Assembly (NCBI RefSeq): GCF_016613415.1
Contig: NZ_JACWCT010000181.1
Coordinates: 1 to 62,095 of the forward strand
Direction of reading: 5' to 3'
Source of the DNA: Methylobacterium ajmalii
GTDB taxonomy: Bacteria > Pseudomonadota > Alphaproteobacteria > Rhizobiales > Beijerinckiaceae
DNA length: 62,095 bases
Shown here: positions 33,393 through 41,730 of the stretch, in pieces
Numbering within the stretch: position 1 is the stretch's first letter
Layout of the letters: every line of letters starts with the position of its first letter
The notes under the pieces: model-generated
The model's input: the letters and a program-made list of their open reading frames with translations, nothing else
The model's database searches: none
What the model was told of the DNA's origin: nothing
Made by a program: the position numbers and the translations under genes

Positions 33393-34226
33393 TCACATCG
33401 CCGAGGCGGCGACGCGCGGCCGTGGGGCCGGGGCCTCGGCCTTCTCGGCCGAGCGGATCGCCTTCCAGGCATTGGGCTGGGTGACGGAGGCGCGGAGCGC
33501 CGCGACGTTCTGCGCCGCTTCCGCGGGCCCGAGGTCGCGGGTGAGGATCTGCTCGGCCTCGCCGAAGCGGCCCTGCAGCCCGAGCACCAGGGCGAGGTTC
33601 TGGCGCACCCGGGCGTCGGCGCGGGGGTCGGCGCTGGCCTGGCGCAGGGTCGCCTCGGCCTCGGGCAGCCGCTTGGCGAGCGCGTAGGACAGGCCGAGAT
33701 TCGACATCACGGCCGGCTCGCCCGGGACGATCTTCAGCGCCGCCTCGTAGTAGCGCTGGGCCTGCAGATGGTCGCCCATCTGGTCGGCCACCGCGCCCTG
33801 CGCCGAGAGCACGCGCCAGTCCGGATTGGCCGGCGAGTGGGCGTTGCGCAGCACTTCCGCCGCCTCGGCGAGGCGGCCGACCTCGGCCAGGCTCTTGCCG
33901 TAGGCGGAGAGCACCGCCGGATTCTTCGGGTTGCGCAGGGCGGTCTGCTGCAGCACCGCCGCGGCCTGCGAGCCCTGGTCGGTGGCGCGCAGCGCGTGGG
34001 CGTAGGCCATGGCGGTGCCGACGTCGCCCGGGTCGCGCTCGTAGCGGGCGGCGAGCCGCCCGACGTCGCGGCGCGCAGTATCGGCGGGCGCGGCGGCGTC
34101 GATCGAGCCGGTGGTCAGCGGCTTGCGCGACAGGCACCCCGAGGCCATCAGCGCCACCGCCGCGACGACGGCGAGGCGCCGCAGGGCGTTCGAGCGGACG
34201 GGACGGGTCTCGACGGTCGCGGGCAT
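33393..34226 (-). CDS. tadD: TPR lipoprotein, TadD-like (Flp/Tad pilus assembly)
   Basis: 277 residues from ATG 34226 with a TGGAG-type ribosome binding site. The signal peptide ends in the lipobox LMASGC, giving a lipid-anchored mature N-terminus. It then has four to five tetratricopeptide repeats (for example NPAVLSAYGKSLAEVGRLAEAAEVLRNA and PAVMSNLGLSYALAKRLPEAEATLRQA). TadD of the Tad system is a TPR outer-membrane lipoprotein of this size and repeat order. No other tad/cpa genes are in view, so this is an orphan or a generic TPR lipoprotein. Two TTAAC half-sites lie upstream. Confidence 0.72.
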   Translation of the reverse strand: MPATVETRPVRSNALRRLAVVAAVALMASGCLSRKPLTTGSIDAAAPADTARRDVGRLAARYERDPGDVGTAMAYAHALRATDQGSQAAAVLQQTALRNPKNPAVLSAYGKSLAEVGRLAEAAEVLRNAHSPANPDWRVLSAQGAVADQMGDHLQAQRYYEAALKIVPGEPAVMSNLGLSYALAKRLPEAEATLRQASADPRADARVRQNLALVLGLQGRFGEAEQILTRDLGPAEAAQNVAALRASVTQPNAWKAIRSAEKAEAPAPRPRVAASAM

Positions 34227-34298
34227 CGGCCACTCCAGGAACGGGCCTGGGATGTGGCAACCCGCTCCCACGGCCCTCGTGAACGTGGTGATAGGTCG

Positions 34299-34320
34299 TT
34301 AACCCTAATCGGCCGTTAAC
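34299..34320. promoter_or_regulatory. Paired TTAAC half-sites upstream of tadD (CtrA-like, weak)
   Basis: CGTTAACC and CGTTAACG occur with TTAA at 34299-34302 and 34316-34319. CtrA sites are TTAA-N7-TTAA; here the spacer is 13, so only half-sites match. CtrA often controls pilus genes in alphaproteobacteria. The second copy overlaps the stop codon of the neighbouring small gene. Confidence 0.25.
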
Positions 34321-34501
34321 GCCGGGGCGTGTCCGAGGGTGTCGCCTTCGGGGCCGGCGGCCGGGTCTCGGCGCCGCCACGATCGGTCCCGGTCCCGTGC
34401 CGGCTCGCCGTCACGGCCTCGCCGTCGTGGCGGCTGCCGTCCTCGATGCCGATGGTCTCGCGCCGCTCCAGCGGGTTGATGGGCTTCCTGTCCTCGGTCA
34501 T
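34316..34501 (-). CDS. Small hydrophilic protein, unknown function
   Basis: 61 residues, starting TEDRKPINPLERRETIGIEDG, highly charged with no membrane segment and Pro/Thr-rich at the end. An excellent Shine-Dalgarno GAGGAG lies six bases before the ATG at 34501, and an EcfG-like promoter (34537-34561) is placed correctly upstream, both of which argue for a real gene. The PLERR(E)TIGIEDG segment looks like the conserved core. Possibly a general-stress-response small protein; not recognised. Confidence 0.65.
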   Translation of the reverse strand: MTEDRKPINPLERRETIGIEDGSRHDGEAVTASRHGTGTDRGGAETRPPAPKATPSDTPRR

Positions 34502-34536
34502 GTCGATCTCCTCGTCGGGCGGTTGGGGTCCTGGGT

Positions 34537-34561
34537 GACGCTGGCGGCCCGCCGGGGTTCC
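34537..34561 (-). promoter_or_regulatory. EcfG-like promoter upstream of the 61-residue protein
   Basis: Minus strand reads GGAAC-N16-CGTC, one base from the EcfG consensus GGAAC-N16/17-CGTT. The -10 end is 36 bases from the ATG at 34501, the same geometry as the perfect copy at 51.5 kb. Confidence 0.5.
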
Positions 34562-34724
34562 CGGCCTGCGGCGAGGCGACCGGGGCCACGCGCTCCGGCG
34601 CCTACCCCGGGGCGCCTGCTCGAAGCGCCTGCCCGAGGTGCATTGCCCGAGGATTGACAACCGTCCCGTCTTGGCTCCCCCTCCGGCCCTCAGCCGTCCG
34701 CGTTGAAGGAAGGGATGCCCCCGC

Positions 34725-36119
34725 GTGACCACGCTCCTGCCCGCGACCGAGACCGCCATCCCGATCCGCTGCGTCGACGCCGCCGGCTGGCCGGCTGCCC
34801 TGGCGGCGCTTCCGCCGCTCGCCGCCGCCTTCGCGCGGGCGAGCGGGTTCGAGGCCAAGCCCGGCCGCATCGCCCTGCTGCCGGGGCCGGAGGGCGCGAT
34901 CGAGAGCGTGCTGTTCGGGGTCGAGGGCGGGGACAAGGGCGACGCCTTCGCGGCCGGGCGCCTGCCCGATGCCCTCCCCGAGGGGACCTACCGGCTCGAC
35001 GGCTATCCCGGCGATCCGGCGCTGGCGGCGCTCGCCTGGCGGCTGTCGGGCTACCGTTTCGGCCGCTACCGCGAGCGGGCGGCGCCGCAGGCGCGGCTCG
35101 CCGCACCTGCGGGCGTCGACGCCGCCGAGATCGACCGCATCGCGGACGCGGTGGCGGCGGGCCGCGACCTCGTCAACACCCCGGCGAACGACCTCGGCCC
35201 GGCGGAGGTCGAGGCGGCCGCGCGGGCCCTGGCCGAACGGTTCGGCGCCGCCTGCACGGTGGTGGCGGGCGAGGCGCTGGAGGCGGGCTTTCCGCTCATC
35301 GCGGCGGTGGGCCGGGCCTCGCCGCGGGCGCCGCGGCTGATCGACATCGCCTGGGGCGACCCGTCGGCGCCGCGCGTCACCCTCGTCGGCAAGGGCGTGG
35401 TGTTCGATACCGGCGGCCTCGACATCAAGCCCTCGGCCGCGATGCTGCTGATGAAGAAGGACATGGCCGGCGCCGCGGTGGCGCTCGCCGCCGCCGAGAT
35501 GGTGATGGGGGCGGGCCTGCCCGTCCGGCTGCGGGTGCTGGTCCCGACGGTCGAGAACGCGGTCGCGGGCGATGCCTTCCGGCCCGGCGACGTGCTCAAG
35601 AGCCGGCGCGGCCTCACCGTCGAGATCGGCAACACCGACGCGGAAGGCCGGCTGATCCTGGCCGACGCCCTCGCGCTCGCCGACGAGGAAGCGCCGGAAC
35701 TGGTCTTCGACTTCGCCACCCTGACGGGCGCCGCCCGGGTGGCGCTCGGCCCCGACCTGCCGGCCCTGTTCACCGAGGACGACGCCCTGGCGGCGGACCT
35801 TTGCGCCACCGGCCTTTCCGTCAACGATCCGGTCTGGCGGATGCCGCTCTGGGCGCCCTATGCCGGCCTGCTCGATTCCAAGGTCGCCGACCTCAACAAC
35901 GTCTCGGGCGGGCCGTTCGCCGGGGCGGTCACGGCGGCCCTGTTCCTGCGCCGCTTCGCGCCCGCGGCGAAGGCGCATGTCCACCTCGACCTCTACGGCT
36001 GGAACCCGAGCGCCAAGCCCGGCCGGCCGGAGGGCGGCGAGGTGCAGACCGCGCGCCTCGTCTACGCCCTCCTGAAGCGCCGCTACGCCGCGCCGAGGGC
36101 GGCCCGCTCCGCCTCGTAG
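34725..36119 (+). CDS. Leucyl aminopeptidase family protein (M17)
   Basis: 464 residues from a GTG with AAGGAAGG upstream. The M17 catalytic domain is complete: VGKGVVFDTGGLDIKPSAAMLLMKKDMAGAA (metal ligands Lys and Asp), the signature NTDAEGRL, and DFATLTGAARVALG. M17 enzymes are cytosolic hexamers with two zinc or manganese ions that release N-terminal residues from peptides. The N-terminal domain is shorter and divergent compared with PepA. Its last 37 bases overlap the convergent EcsC-family gene. Confidence 0.93.
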   Translation: MTTLLPATETAIPIRCVDAAGWPAALAALPPLAAAFARASGFEAKPGRIALLPGPEGAIESVLFGVEGGDKGDAFAAGRLPDALPEGTYRLDGYPGDPALAALAWRLSGYRFGRYRERAAPQARLAAPAGVDAAEIDRIADAVAAGRDLVNTPANDLGPAEVEAAARALAERFGAACTVVAGEALEAGFPLIAAVGRASPRAPRLIDIAWGDPSAPRVTLVGKGVVFDTGGLDIKPSAAMLLMKKDMAGAAVALAAAEMVMGAGLPVRLRVLVPTVENAVAGDAFRPGDVLKSRRGLTVEIGNTDAEGRLILADALALADEEAPELVFDFATLTGAARVALGPDLPALFTEDDALAADLCATGLSVNDPVWRMPLWAPYAGLLDSKVADLNNVSGGPFAGAVTAALFLRRFAPAAKAHVHLDLYGWNPSAKPGRPEGGEVQTARLVYALLKRRYAAPRAARSAS

Positions 36120-37066
36120 GCCTCCCGCACCGGGCCCTTGCCGTAGCGGCGCTCCAGGCGCCGCACGGTGAAGTGGCCGCGGGCGATCGACTGGAAATGG
36201 TCCATGAAGGCGGTGTTGACGGCCGCGCCGCCGAGCGCGCCGAGCACCGGCACCGCCTGGGCGGCGAGCTTCTGCGAGACCACGCCGCCGAACCGGGCGC
36301 CGACCTGGCCGGCGAACCGCATCAGCGCCGGCGCGCTCTCGTCGAGGAGGCCGCGGCCGGCGGCGTAACGGGCGGCCTCCGACATCGCCTTGGCGAGCGC
36401 ACCGCGCACCGCGAAGTAGCCGCTCTCGGCGGCGTTCCCGGCCGGCGCATCGGCCTGGACCGGGCCGCGGCCGCCGAGGGCGAAGACCTGCATGCAGGCG
36501 AGCGCCGCCTCGGGATCGCCGAGGTCCTCGCCCTCCCGCTGGGCGATCTCGGCGATCGAGCGCAGCATCAGGGTGGTGGAGAGCGGCAGCTCGACGGCGA
36601 GCGTGGTGAGCCCGAAGGCACCCCCGACGGCGCCCGACAAGGCCGCCAGCGCCTTGTGGCCGCGGTCGCCGGGCGGGAAGCGGCCGATGAGGTCGATCGC
36701 CCGGTCGCGCCAGGACGGCGACCAGGACGGCTGGATGTCGGGCCCGAGGGGTGCCAGCGCCGCGGCGTCGGGGTCCGCCGCGGTCGCGGCGGATTTCGCC
36801 GGCAGGGTCGCCAGGGCCGCCCGCAGGGCGCCGCGCATCGCCGTCTCGGTGGCATGACCGACCGCGTCCATCACCGGAGCCGGCAGGGCGCGGCCGATGA
36901 GGTCGAGCGGGGCGCCGGCCATGGCCGACAGCCGGCCGGCGAGGCTCGGCCGCTCCAACGCCGCGACCGCCCGGCGCAGGGCGGCGCGATCCTCCGCGGT
37001 GAGGGGCTCGGGCGCCCCGACCGGGACGGGGGACGGGACGGGCTCGACGGCGACGATCTCGGACAC
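36083..37066 (-). CDS. EcsC family protein
   Basis: 327 residues from a GTG at 37066 preceded by GAGGGAG. The middle, GGAFGLTTLAVELPLSTTLMLRSIAEIAQREGEDLGDPEAALACMQVFALG, and the C-terminus, VPVLGALGGAAVNTAFMDHFQSIARGHFTVRRLERRYG, fit the EcsC family, named for a Bacillus protein linked to the Ecs ABC exporter but whose molecular role is unknown. Two amphipathic-hydrophobic stretches suggest membrane association. No ecsAB-like transporter is adjacent. Confidence 0.82.
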   Translation of the reverse strand: MSEIVAVEPVPSPVPVGAPEPLTAEDRAALRRAVAALERPSLAGRLSAMAGAPLDLIGRALPAPVMDAVGHATETAMRGALRAALATLPAKSAATAADPDAAALAPLGPDIQPSWSPSWRDRAIDLIGRFPPGDRGHKALAALSGAVGGAFGLTTLAVELPLSTTLMLRSIAEIAQREGEDLGDPEAALACMQVFALGGRGPVQADAPAGNAAESGYFAVRGALAKAMSEAARYAAGRGLLDESAPALMRFAGQVGARFGGVVSQKLAAQAVPVLGALGGAAVNTAFMDHFQSIARGHFTVRRLERRYGKGPVREAYEAERAALGAA

Positions 37067-37203
37067 GGGCGCTCCCTCTCGGGCGACAGGCGGTGCGACG
37101 GGCGGGCCGTCGCATCGAACGTGCCGATAAAGCTGGGGCGCCTGGGGAGGGTTCCGCAAGGGGCGGCAGAGGCGCCGGCGAGCGGCGCCGCGCGAGGGCC
37201 GCC

Positions 37204-38571
37204 TCAGGCCCGGGCCGGCAGGTCCTGCGCCGGTTCCGCCCCCGGGGCCGGCTCGGTCTCGCCCGGCAGGAGCCGCAGGCCGAGGCAGAGCAGCGTCACC
37301 GGGATGCCGACCGCCGCGGTCATCACGAAGAAGACCGGGTAGCCGAGCGACTCGACGGCGAAGCCCGACAGGCCACCGACGAACTTGCCCGGCAGCGCGT
37401 AGAGCGAGGAGAGCAGCGCGTACTGCGTCGCCGCGAAGGCCGGCGAGGTCAGGCTCGACATGTAGGCGATGAGCGCCGTGCCCGCGAAGGCGCCGGCGAA
37501 GTTGTCGATGCTGATGCTGGCCACCAGCAGCGGCAGGTCGTGGCCGGCGAGCGCCAGCCAGGCGAACATCAGGTTGGAGGCCGAGGCCGCGATGCCGCCG
37601 ATCAGGAGCGCCGGGTAGAGGCCGAGCCGGCTCACCGCGATGCCGCCCGCGAAGGCCCCGGCGATGCCGATCCAGACGCCGTAGACCTTCGAGACCGTGG
37701 CGATCTCCGACAGGGTGAACTGCATGTCGATGTAGAGCGGGTTCGCCATGATGCCCGACACGATGTCGGGCAGGCGGTAGACGGTGATCAGCGCCAGGAT
37801 CAGCACCAGCCCCGTCCCCTTGCGGGCGACGAGGTCGGCGAAGGGCTCGACCACCGCCTCGCGCAGCGCGTGGCGCCAGCCGCGCCGGGGTCCGGGGTCG
37901 CGCGCCTGCACCTTCGGGGCGGCGAGCGTGCCGCCGAGCGCGACCAGCATCAGGAGCGCCATGGCGCCGTAGGCGGGCGCCCAGCCGAAGGCGTCGGCGA
38001 CGAACAGCGCGCCGGCGCCGGCGCAGATGCGGGCGAGGCTGTAGCCGAGCTGGTAGGAGGCCAGCATCATGCCCTGGCGCTCGGTGGGCGCGGAATCGAT
38101 GCGCCAGCCGTCGACCACGATGTCCTGGGTCGCCGACGCGAAGGCGATCACGAGGGCGCAGGCCACCGTGTAGCCGAGCGAGGTCGCCGGATCGCCCCGG
38201 CTCATCGCGATCAGGCCGGCCGCGACCGCGATCTGCGACAGCAGCATCCAGGCCCGGCGCCGGCCGAGCAGGCGCGACAGCACCGGCAGGTCGAGCCGGT
38301 CGATCACCGGGGCCCAGAGGAACTTCAGCGTGTAGGCGAGCGACACGTAGCTGAGCAGGCCGATGCTCGAGCGCTCGATGCCGGCGCTGCGCAGCCAGGC
38401 CGACAGGGTGGCGAAGACGAGCAGGATCGGCAGGCCGGCGCCGAAGCCGAGCACCAGCATCATGGCCATGCGCCGGTCGGCCGCCACGTCCCGCAGGGTG
38501 GCGCGGGTGCGGGCGACCCAGCCGGCGGCCGGCCGTCCCGTCCCGGATGTCGTCTTCCCGGCTGCCGTCAT
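37204..38571 (-). CDS. MFS transporter, AmpG-like (muropeptide permease family)
   Basis: 455 residues with about 12-14 hydrophobic segments. AmpG-type blocks include LGFGAGLPILLVFATLSAWLRSAGI, LSYVSLAYTLKFLWAPVIDRLDLP, ASATQDIVVDGWRID and VYRLPDIVSGIMANPLYIDMQFTLSEIATVSKVYG. AmpG imports anhydro-muropeptides for cell-wall recycling and beta-lactamase induction. No ampC, ampD or nagZ is nearby, so the substrate is unconfirmed. Start is at ATG 38571; the gene diverges from the LOV kinase over a 315-base gap. Confidence 0.86.
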   Translation of the reverse strand: MTAAGKTTSGTGRPAAGWVARTRATLRDVAADRRMAMMLVLGFGAGLPILLVFATLSAWLRSAGIERSSIGLLSYVSLAYTLKFLWAPVIDRLDLPVLSRLLGRRRAWMLLSQIAVAAGLIAMSRGDPATSLGYTVACALVIAFASATQDIVVDGWRIDSAPTERQGMMLASYQLGYSLARICAGAGALFVADAFGWAPAYGAMALLMLVALGGTLAAPKVQARDPGPRRGWRHALREAVVEPFADLVARKGTGLVLILALITVYRLPDIVSGIMANPLYIDMQFTLSEIATVSKVYGVWIGIAGAFAGGIAVSRLGLYPALLIGGIAASASNLMFAWLALAGHDLPLLVASISIDNFAGAFAGTALIAYMSSLTSPAFAATQYALLSSLYALPGKFVGGLSGFAVESLGYPVFFVMTAAVGIPVTLLCLGLRLLPGETEPAPGAEPAQDLPARA

Positions 38572-38782
38572 CGCGCGCGTCGTCCTTCCGGGCACCGCAC
38601 CTCCCCCGCCGGAGCCGGCGGCGAGACGATGCAAAAACAATGAACACGACAGAATTGCGCCGCGCATTTCCGCCGGGCGGCGCCGCGCCCGGCCGCCGCC
38701 GCGCACTCGACGCCAGGATGTGGGCGGGATCATGATGGAGAAAGGATTAACATTGCGTCCACCGAAGCTTACGCTGCGAATG

Positions 38783-38807
38783 GGAACCGCACCCCGGGTC
38801 GCGGGTT
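38783..38807 (+). promoter_or_regulatory. EcfG-like promoter upstream of the LOV histidine kinase
   Basis: GGAAC (38783-38787)-N16-GGTT (38804-38807), one base from the EcfG consensus GGAAC-N16/17-CGTT. It would start transcription about 70 bases before the kinase ATG. It sits in the 315-base gap between ampG-like and kinase genes, which is locally AT-richer and otherwise shows no gene. Confidence 0.45.
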
Positions 38808-38886
38808 CGCTGGGATAGATTGGGGGTGATTCCCCTCTCCGTCCGGGCTCCTCCGGGTGGTGCCAGCCGGCGGTGGGCGAGTGCGG

Positions 38887-40014
38887 ATGATCGGGTTGGA
38901 CGCTCCCAGGCAGGCCGAGGCGAGCGCCGCGCAGGCGGGCGACGCCGCTCACGGGGCCCGCTTCGCGGACGCCTTCCGGGCGAGCGAGACGCCGATGGTC
39001 ATGACCGACCCGGGCCGGGCCGACAACCCGATCGTGTTCGCCAACCCCGCCTTCTGCCGCGTCACCGGCTACGAGGAGCACGAGGTGATGGGCCGCAACT
39101 GCCGCTTCCTCCAGGGGCCCGACACCGACCCGGCCGCCGTCGCCCGGGTGCGGCAGGCGGTGGCCCAGGGCGAGCCGGTGCAGGTCGACATCCTGAACTA
39201 CCGCAAGGACGGGCGCCCGTTCTGGAACGCCATGACGCTGACGCCGGTCCGGGACGAGCGCGGTACGCTGTCCACCTACTTCGCGCTCCTCTCCGACGTC
39301 ACCGGCACCCGGCAGGCCGAGCTGGCGCTGATGCGGGAGAAGGAGGTCCTCGCCCGGGACATTGAGGCCCGCAACCGGGCGCTCCAGGCCGCGCTCGACC
39401 AGCAGACCGCGCTGCTGCACGAGGTCGACCACCGGGTGAAGAACAACCTTCAGGTCATCTCCTCCCTGGTGCTGCTCAAGGCGCGGCGCGCCCAGGACGC
39501 GGCCTGCCGCGAGGTGCTGCGCAGCATGGCCGACCGCATCGGTGCGCTCGCCACCGTCCACCGCCTGCTCTACACCCTCGACGACGTCTCGCGCTTCGAG
39601 CTGCGCGACTTCGCGGCCGATTTCGCCATCGAGCTCGAGGCCGGGATCGACCCCGAGCGGATCGCGCTGACGGTCGACGTCGAGGCGGTGGCGGTGCCGG
39701 CCTCGATGGCCGCGCCGTTGGCGCTGCTGATGCACGAGCTCGCGACCAACGCCGTCCGGCATGCCTTCCCGGACGGCCGCCGCGGCCGGGTCGCCCTCAC
39801 GGCGCGGCGCGAGGGCGAGCACCTGGTGCTCGAAGTCTGGGACGACGGAATCGGCCTCTCCGACGCGCCCGCCAACCCGGAGGCGTTCGGGCGCGATCTC
39901 GTCGGCATGCTGGTGCGCCAGCTGCGCGGGAGCCTCGTCGTCGAGGACCTGGGCCCGGGCACCCGGGCCCACGTCGTGCTGCCCTTGGGACCCGACTCGG
40001 GACCCGGGCGGTGA
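38887..40014 (+). CDS. LOV-domain histidine kinase (LovK-like, HisKA_2/HWE type)
   Basis: 375 residues from ATG 38887 (a GTG at 38857 is an alternative). Residues 25-140 form a LOV photosensor: GRNCRFLQ with the flavin-adduct cysteine C72, plus VDILNYRKDGRPFWN. The kinase has EVDHRVKNNLQV with phosphoaccepting H182, and a HATPase domain (LLMHELATNAVRHAFPDGRRG and DDGIGL). Caulobacter LovK has the same length and layout and tunes the general stress response with the adjacent single-domain LovR. Its stop overlaps the regulator start (GTGA). Blue-light flavin photochemistry is expected from C72. Confidence 0.9.
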   Translation: MIGLDAPRQAEASAAQAGDAAHGARFADAFRASETPMVMTDPGRADNPIVFANPAFCRVTGYEEHEVMGRNCRFLQGPDTDPAAVARVRQAVAQGEPVQVDILNYRKDGRPFWNAMTLTPVRDERGTLSTYFALLSDVTGTRQAELALMREKEVLARDIEARNRALQAALDQQTALLHEVDHRVKNNLQVISSLVLLKARRAQDAACREVLRSMADRIGALATVHRLLYTLDDVSRFELRDFAADFAIELEAGIDPERIALTVDVEAVAVPASMAAPLALLMHELATNAVRHAFPDGRRGRVALTARREGEHLVLEVWDDGIGLSDAPANPEAFGRDLVGMLVRQLRGSLVVEDLGPGTRAHVVLPLGPDSGPGR

Positions 40015-40469
40015 GCGGACCGGCGTTGCGGGTTCTCATCGTCGAGGACGAGGCGTTCATCGCCCTCGAGCTCGAATGCCTGATCGAGGAGGCGGGCCAC
40101 GTCGCGGTCGGCGTGGCGACCCGGTCGCAGGAGGCGGTCGCGCTCGCCCGCGATCTCTCGCCCGACGTCGCCCTCGTCGACGTCCACCTCGCCGACGGGC
40201 CGACCGGGATCGGGGTGGCGCAGGATCTGAGCGCCCGGCCCGGCACGACGGTGCTGTTCACCACCGCCAACGCCAAGCGGGTGCCGCCGGACTTCGCCGG
40301 CGCCGCCGGGATCATCGCCAAGCCCTATTCCGAGCGGGTGATCCGGGCAGCCCTGGCCTACGTGGCGTGGCGCCGCCACGGCGGCGCGTCGACGGAGCCG
40401 CCGGACGGGGTGGTGCTGTCGCCCGCGATCCGCGGGGACGCGGCACCCGATCCCGACCTGCCGGACTGA
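40011..40469 (+). CDS. Single-domain response regulator (LovR-like)
   Basis: 152 residues: a receiver domain only, with no output domain. Acidic pocket VEDE near 11-14, phosphoacceptor D57 in VALVDVHL, T/S and K in FTTAN and AKPYSE. A short Pro/Asp-rich tail follows. GTG start overlaps the kinase stop by four bases, so the two are co-translated. By analogy with Caulobacter LovK-LovR it probably acts as phosphate sink or feedback partner of the LOV kinase. Confidence 0.88.
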   Translation: MSGPALRVLIVEDEAFIALELECLIEEAGHVAVGVATRSQEAVALARDLSPDVALVDVHLADGPTGIGVAQDLSARPGTTVLFTTANAKRVPPDFAGAAGIIAKPYSERVIRAALAYVAWRRHGGASTEPPDGVVLSPAIRGDAAPDPDLPD

Positions 40470-40515
40470 TCGGCGCCGCCCGCACGGGCCGGCGCGGCGC
40501 GGAACGGCGCTTCCG

Positions 40516-41493
40516 TCAGGGCCAGACGGGCGCGCCGTCGAGCCCCGCGGTCTCGGGCAGGCCGCAGATCAGGTTGGCGTTCTGCACCGCCTGGCCCGCC
40601 GCACCCTTGCCGAGGTTGTCGACCACGCCCATCGCGATCACCAGATCGCGCGCGGGATCGGCCGCGTAGCTGACGAAGGCGAGGTTCGAGCCGGTCGCCC
40701 ACTTGGTCTGCGGCGGCCTATCGGTCACGCGGACGAAGGCCCGCCCGGCATAGAAGCTCCGGGCCGCCTCCAGGCACTCCTGCGTAGTCGCCCGGCCGCG
40801 GGCGTACAGGGTAACGAGGATGCCGCGGGTCATCGGGACGAGGTGCGGCGTGAACACCAGCCCGGCGGCGCTGCCCCCGCCCAGCCGCTCGATCGTCTCG
40901 GCGATCTCGGGCATGTGGGTGTGCTGGAGGAGGCCGTAGGGCACCAGGTTCTCGTTGCTCTCGGCGTAGCCGAACCGGCTGTCGCCGCCGCCCCGGCCGG
41001 CCCCGGAGATGCCGGTCTTGGCGTCGACGATGATGTGGCCGGGCGCGATCAGTTTCGCGGCCAGCAGCGGCGCCAGGGCGATCAGCGTCGCCGCGGGAAA
41101 GCAGCCGGGATTGGCGATGCGGGTCCGGCCGGCGATCCGGTCCGGCCAGACGTCGGCCAGGCCGTAGGCCCAGCCCTCGGCGTAGCGGTGGTCGCCGCCG
41201 ATATCGACGATCTTCACGTTCCGGGGCACGCGCGCCAGCGCCTCGGCCGAGGTGCCGGTCGGCAGCGAGGCAAACAGCACGTCGAGCGGCGGCAGGGCCG
41301 CGGGGTCCCACTTCTCGATGACGAGATCGGCGAACCGGGCCGGCGCGCCGGGGAAGCGCTCGGCGAGGCGGCTGCCGGCGCTGCCCTCGCCGGCGGCGTA
41401 GACGAGCTCGAAGGACGGGTGGCCGGCGATCAGGCGCATCGCCTCGCCGCCGCCGAAACCGCTGATGCCGACGATGCCGACGCGAATGCTCAT
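40516..41493 (-). CDS. argC: N-acetyl-gamma-glutamyl-phosphate reductase
   Basis: 325 residues. N-terminal NADP-binding GISGFGGGEAMRLIAGHP, catalytic C131 in IANPGCFPAA, and histidines in LLQHTHMPEI. It reduces N-acetylglutamyl phosphate to the semialdehyde, step three of arginine synthesis. GGAAGGA lies upstream of the ATG at 41493. In many alphaproteobacteria argC follows rplM-rpsI; here it stands alone behind its own leader with an Arg-rich short ORF and an intrinsic terminator. It may be a second copy in the genome. Confidence 0.95.
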   Translation of the reverse strand: MSIRVGIVGISGFGGGEAMRLIAGHPSFELVYAAGEGSAGSRLAERFPGAPARFADLVIEKWDPAALPPLDVLFASLPTGTSAEALARVPRNVKIVDIGGDHRYAEGWAYGLADVWPDRIAGRTRIANPGCFPAATLIALAPLLAAKLIAPGHIIVDAKTGISGAGRGGGDSRFGYAESNENLVPYGLLQHTHMPEIAETIERLGGGSAAGLVFTPHLVPMTRGILVTLYARGRATTQECLEAARSFYAGRAFVRVTDRPPQTKWATGSNLAFVSYAADPARDLVIAMGVVDNLGKGAAGQAVQNANLICGLPETAGLDGAPVWP

Positions 41494-41518
41494 GGGAATG
41501 TCCTTCCGGGTTGCGGGC

Positions 41519-41543
41519 AAAAGAAAACCCCCGGAGCCGGGGG
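41519..41543 (-). terminator. Intrinsic terminator in the argC leader (candidate attenuator)
   Basis: On the minus strand, CCCCCGG and CCGGGGG (41543-41528) form a compact GC hairpin directly followed by TTTTCTTTT (41527-41519). The T-run ends 25 bases before the argC ATG, so the terminator precedes rather than follows the gene, as in attenuators. An overlapping register, ACCCCCG with CGGGGGT, is also possible. Confidence 0.75.
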
Positions 41544-41614
41544 CTGCGGGGGTCGTCCGGGCATGCGGGCCGGGCGGCTGCGACGCGTGGTGGGGTCGGT
41601 CGAGGCCCGAGGGG

Positions 41615-41722
41615 TCAGGCCGCCGCCACGCGGAGGAACGCCGATCGACGCGCAGCGCACGGAGCCGCCGCGTGAGAGGGGCGACGTCGGCGTCGATCGC
41701 GAAGGGTCCGGTCCGGGCTCAT
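41615..41722 (-). CDS. Putative arginine-rich leader peptide of argC
   Basis: A 35-codon frame from ATG 41722 to TGA 41617-41615, reading MSPDRTLRDRRRRRP at the start. Ten of 35 residues are Arg, including five in a row (residues 10-14). The stop is 72 bases before the terminator hairpin. The ten bases CGATCGACGC covering the Arg run (41699-41690) are perfectly complementary to a downstream stretch around residues 25-27 (41651-41642), as expected of the 1:2 pairing in ribosome-mediated attenuators. There is no strong Shine-Dalgarno; the predicted transcription start is only about two bases upstream, as in leaderless trpL of Sinorhizobium. Arg-rich frames also arise by chance at high GC. Confidence 0.5.
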   Translation of the reverse strand: MSPDRTLRDRRRRRPSHAAAPCAARRSAFLRVAAA

Positions 41723-41730
41723 GTCCCGCG

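Noticed and set aside
37093..38643. Plus-strand frame opposite the AmpG-like gene
   Set aside because: Gln/Arg/Gly-rich shadow; the minus-strand frame encodes a convincing multi-helix transporter.
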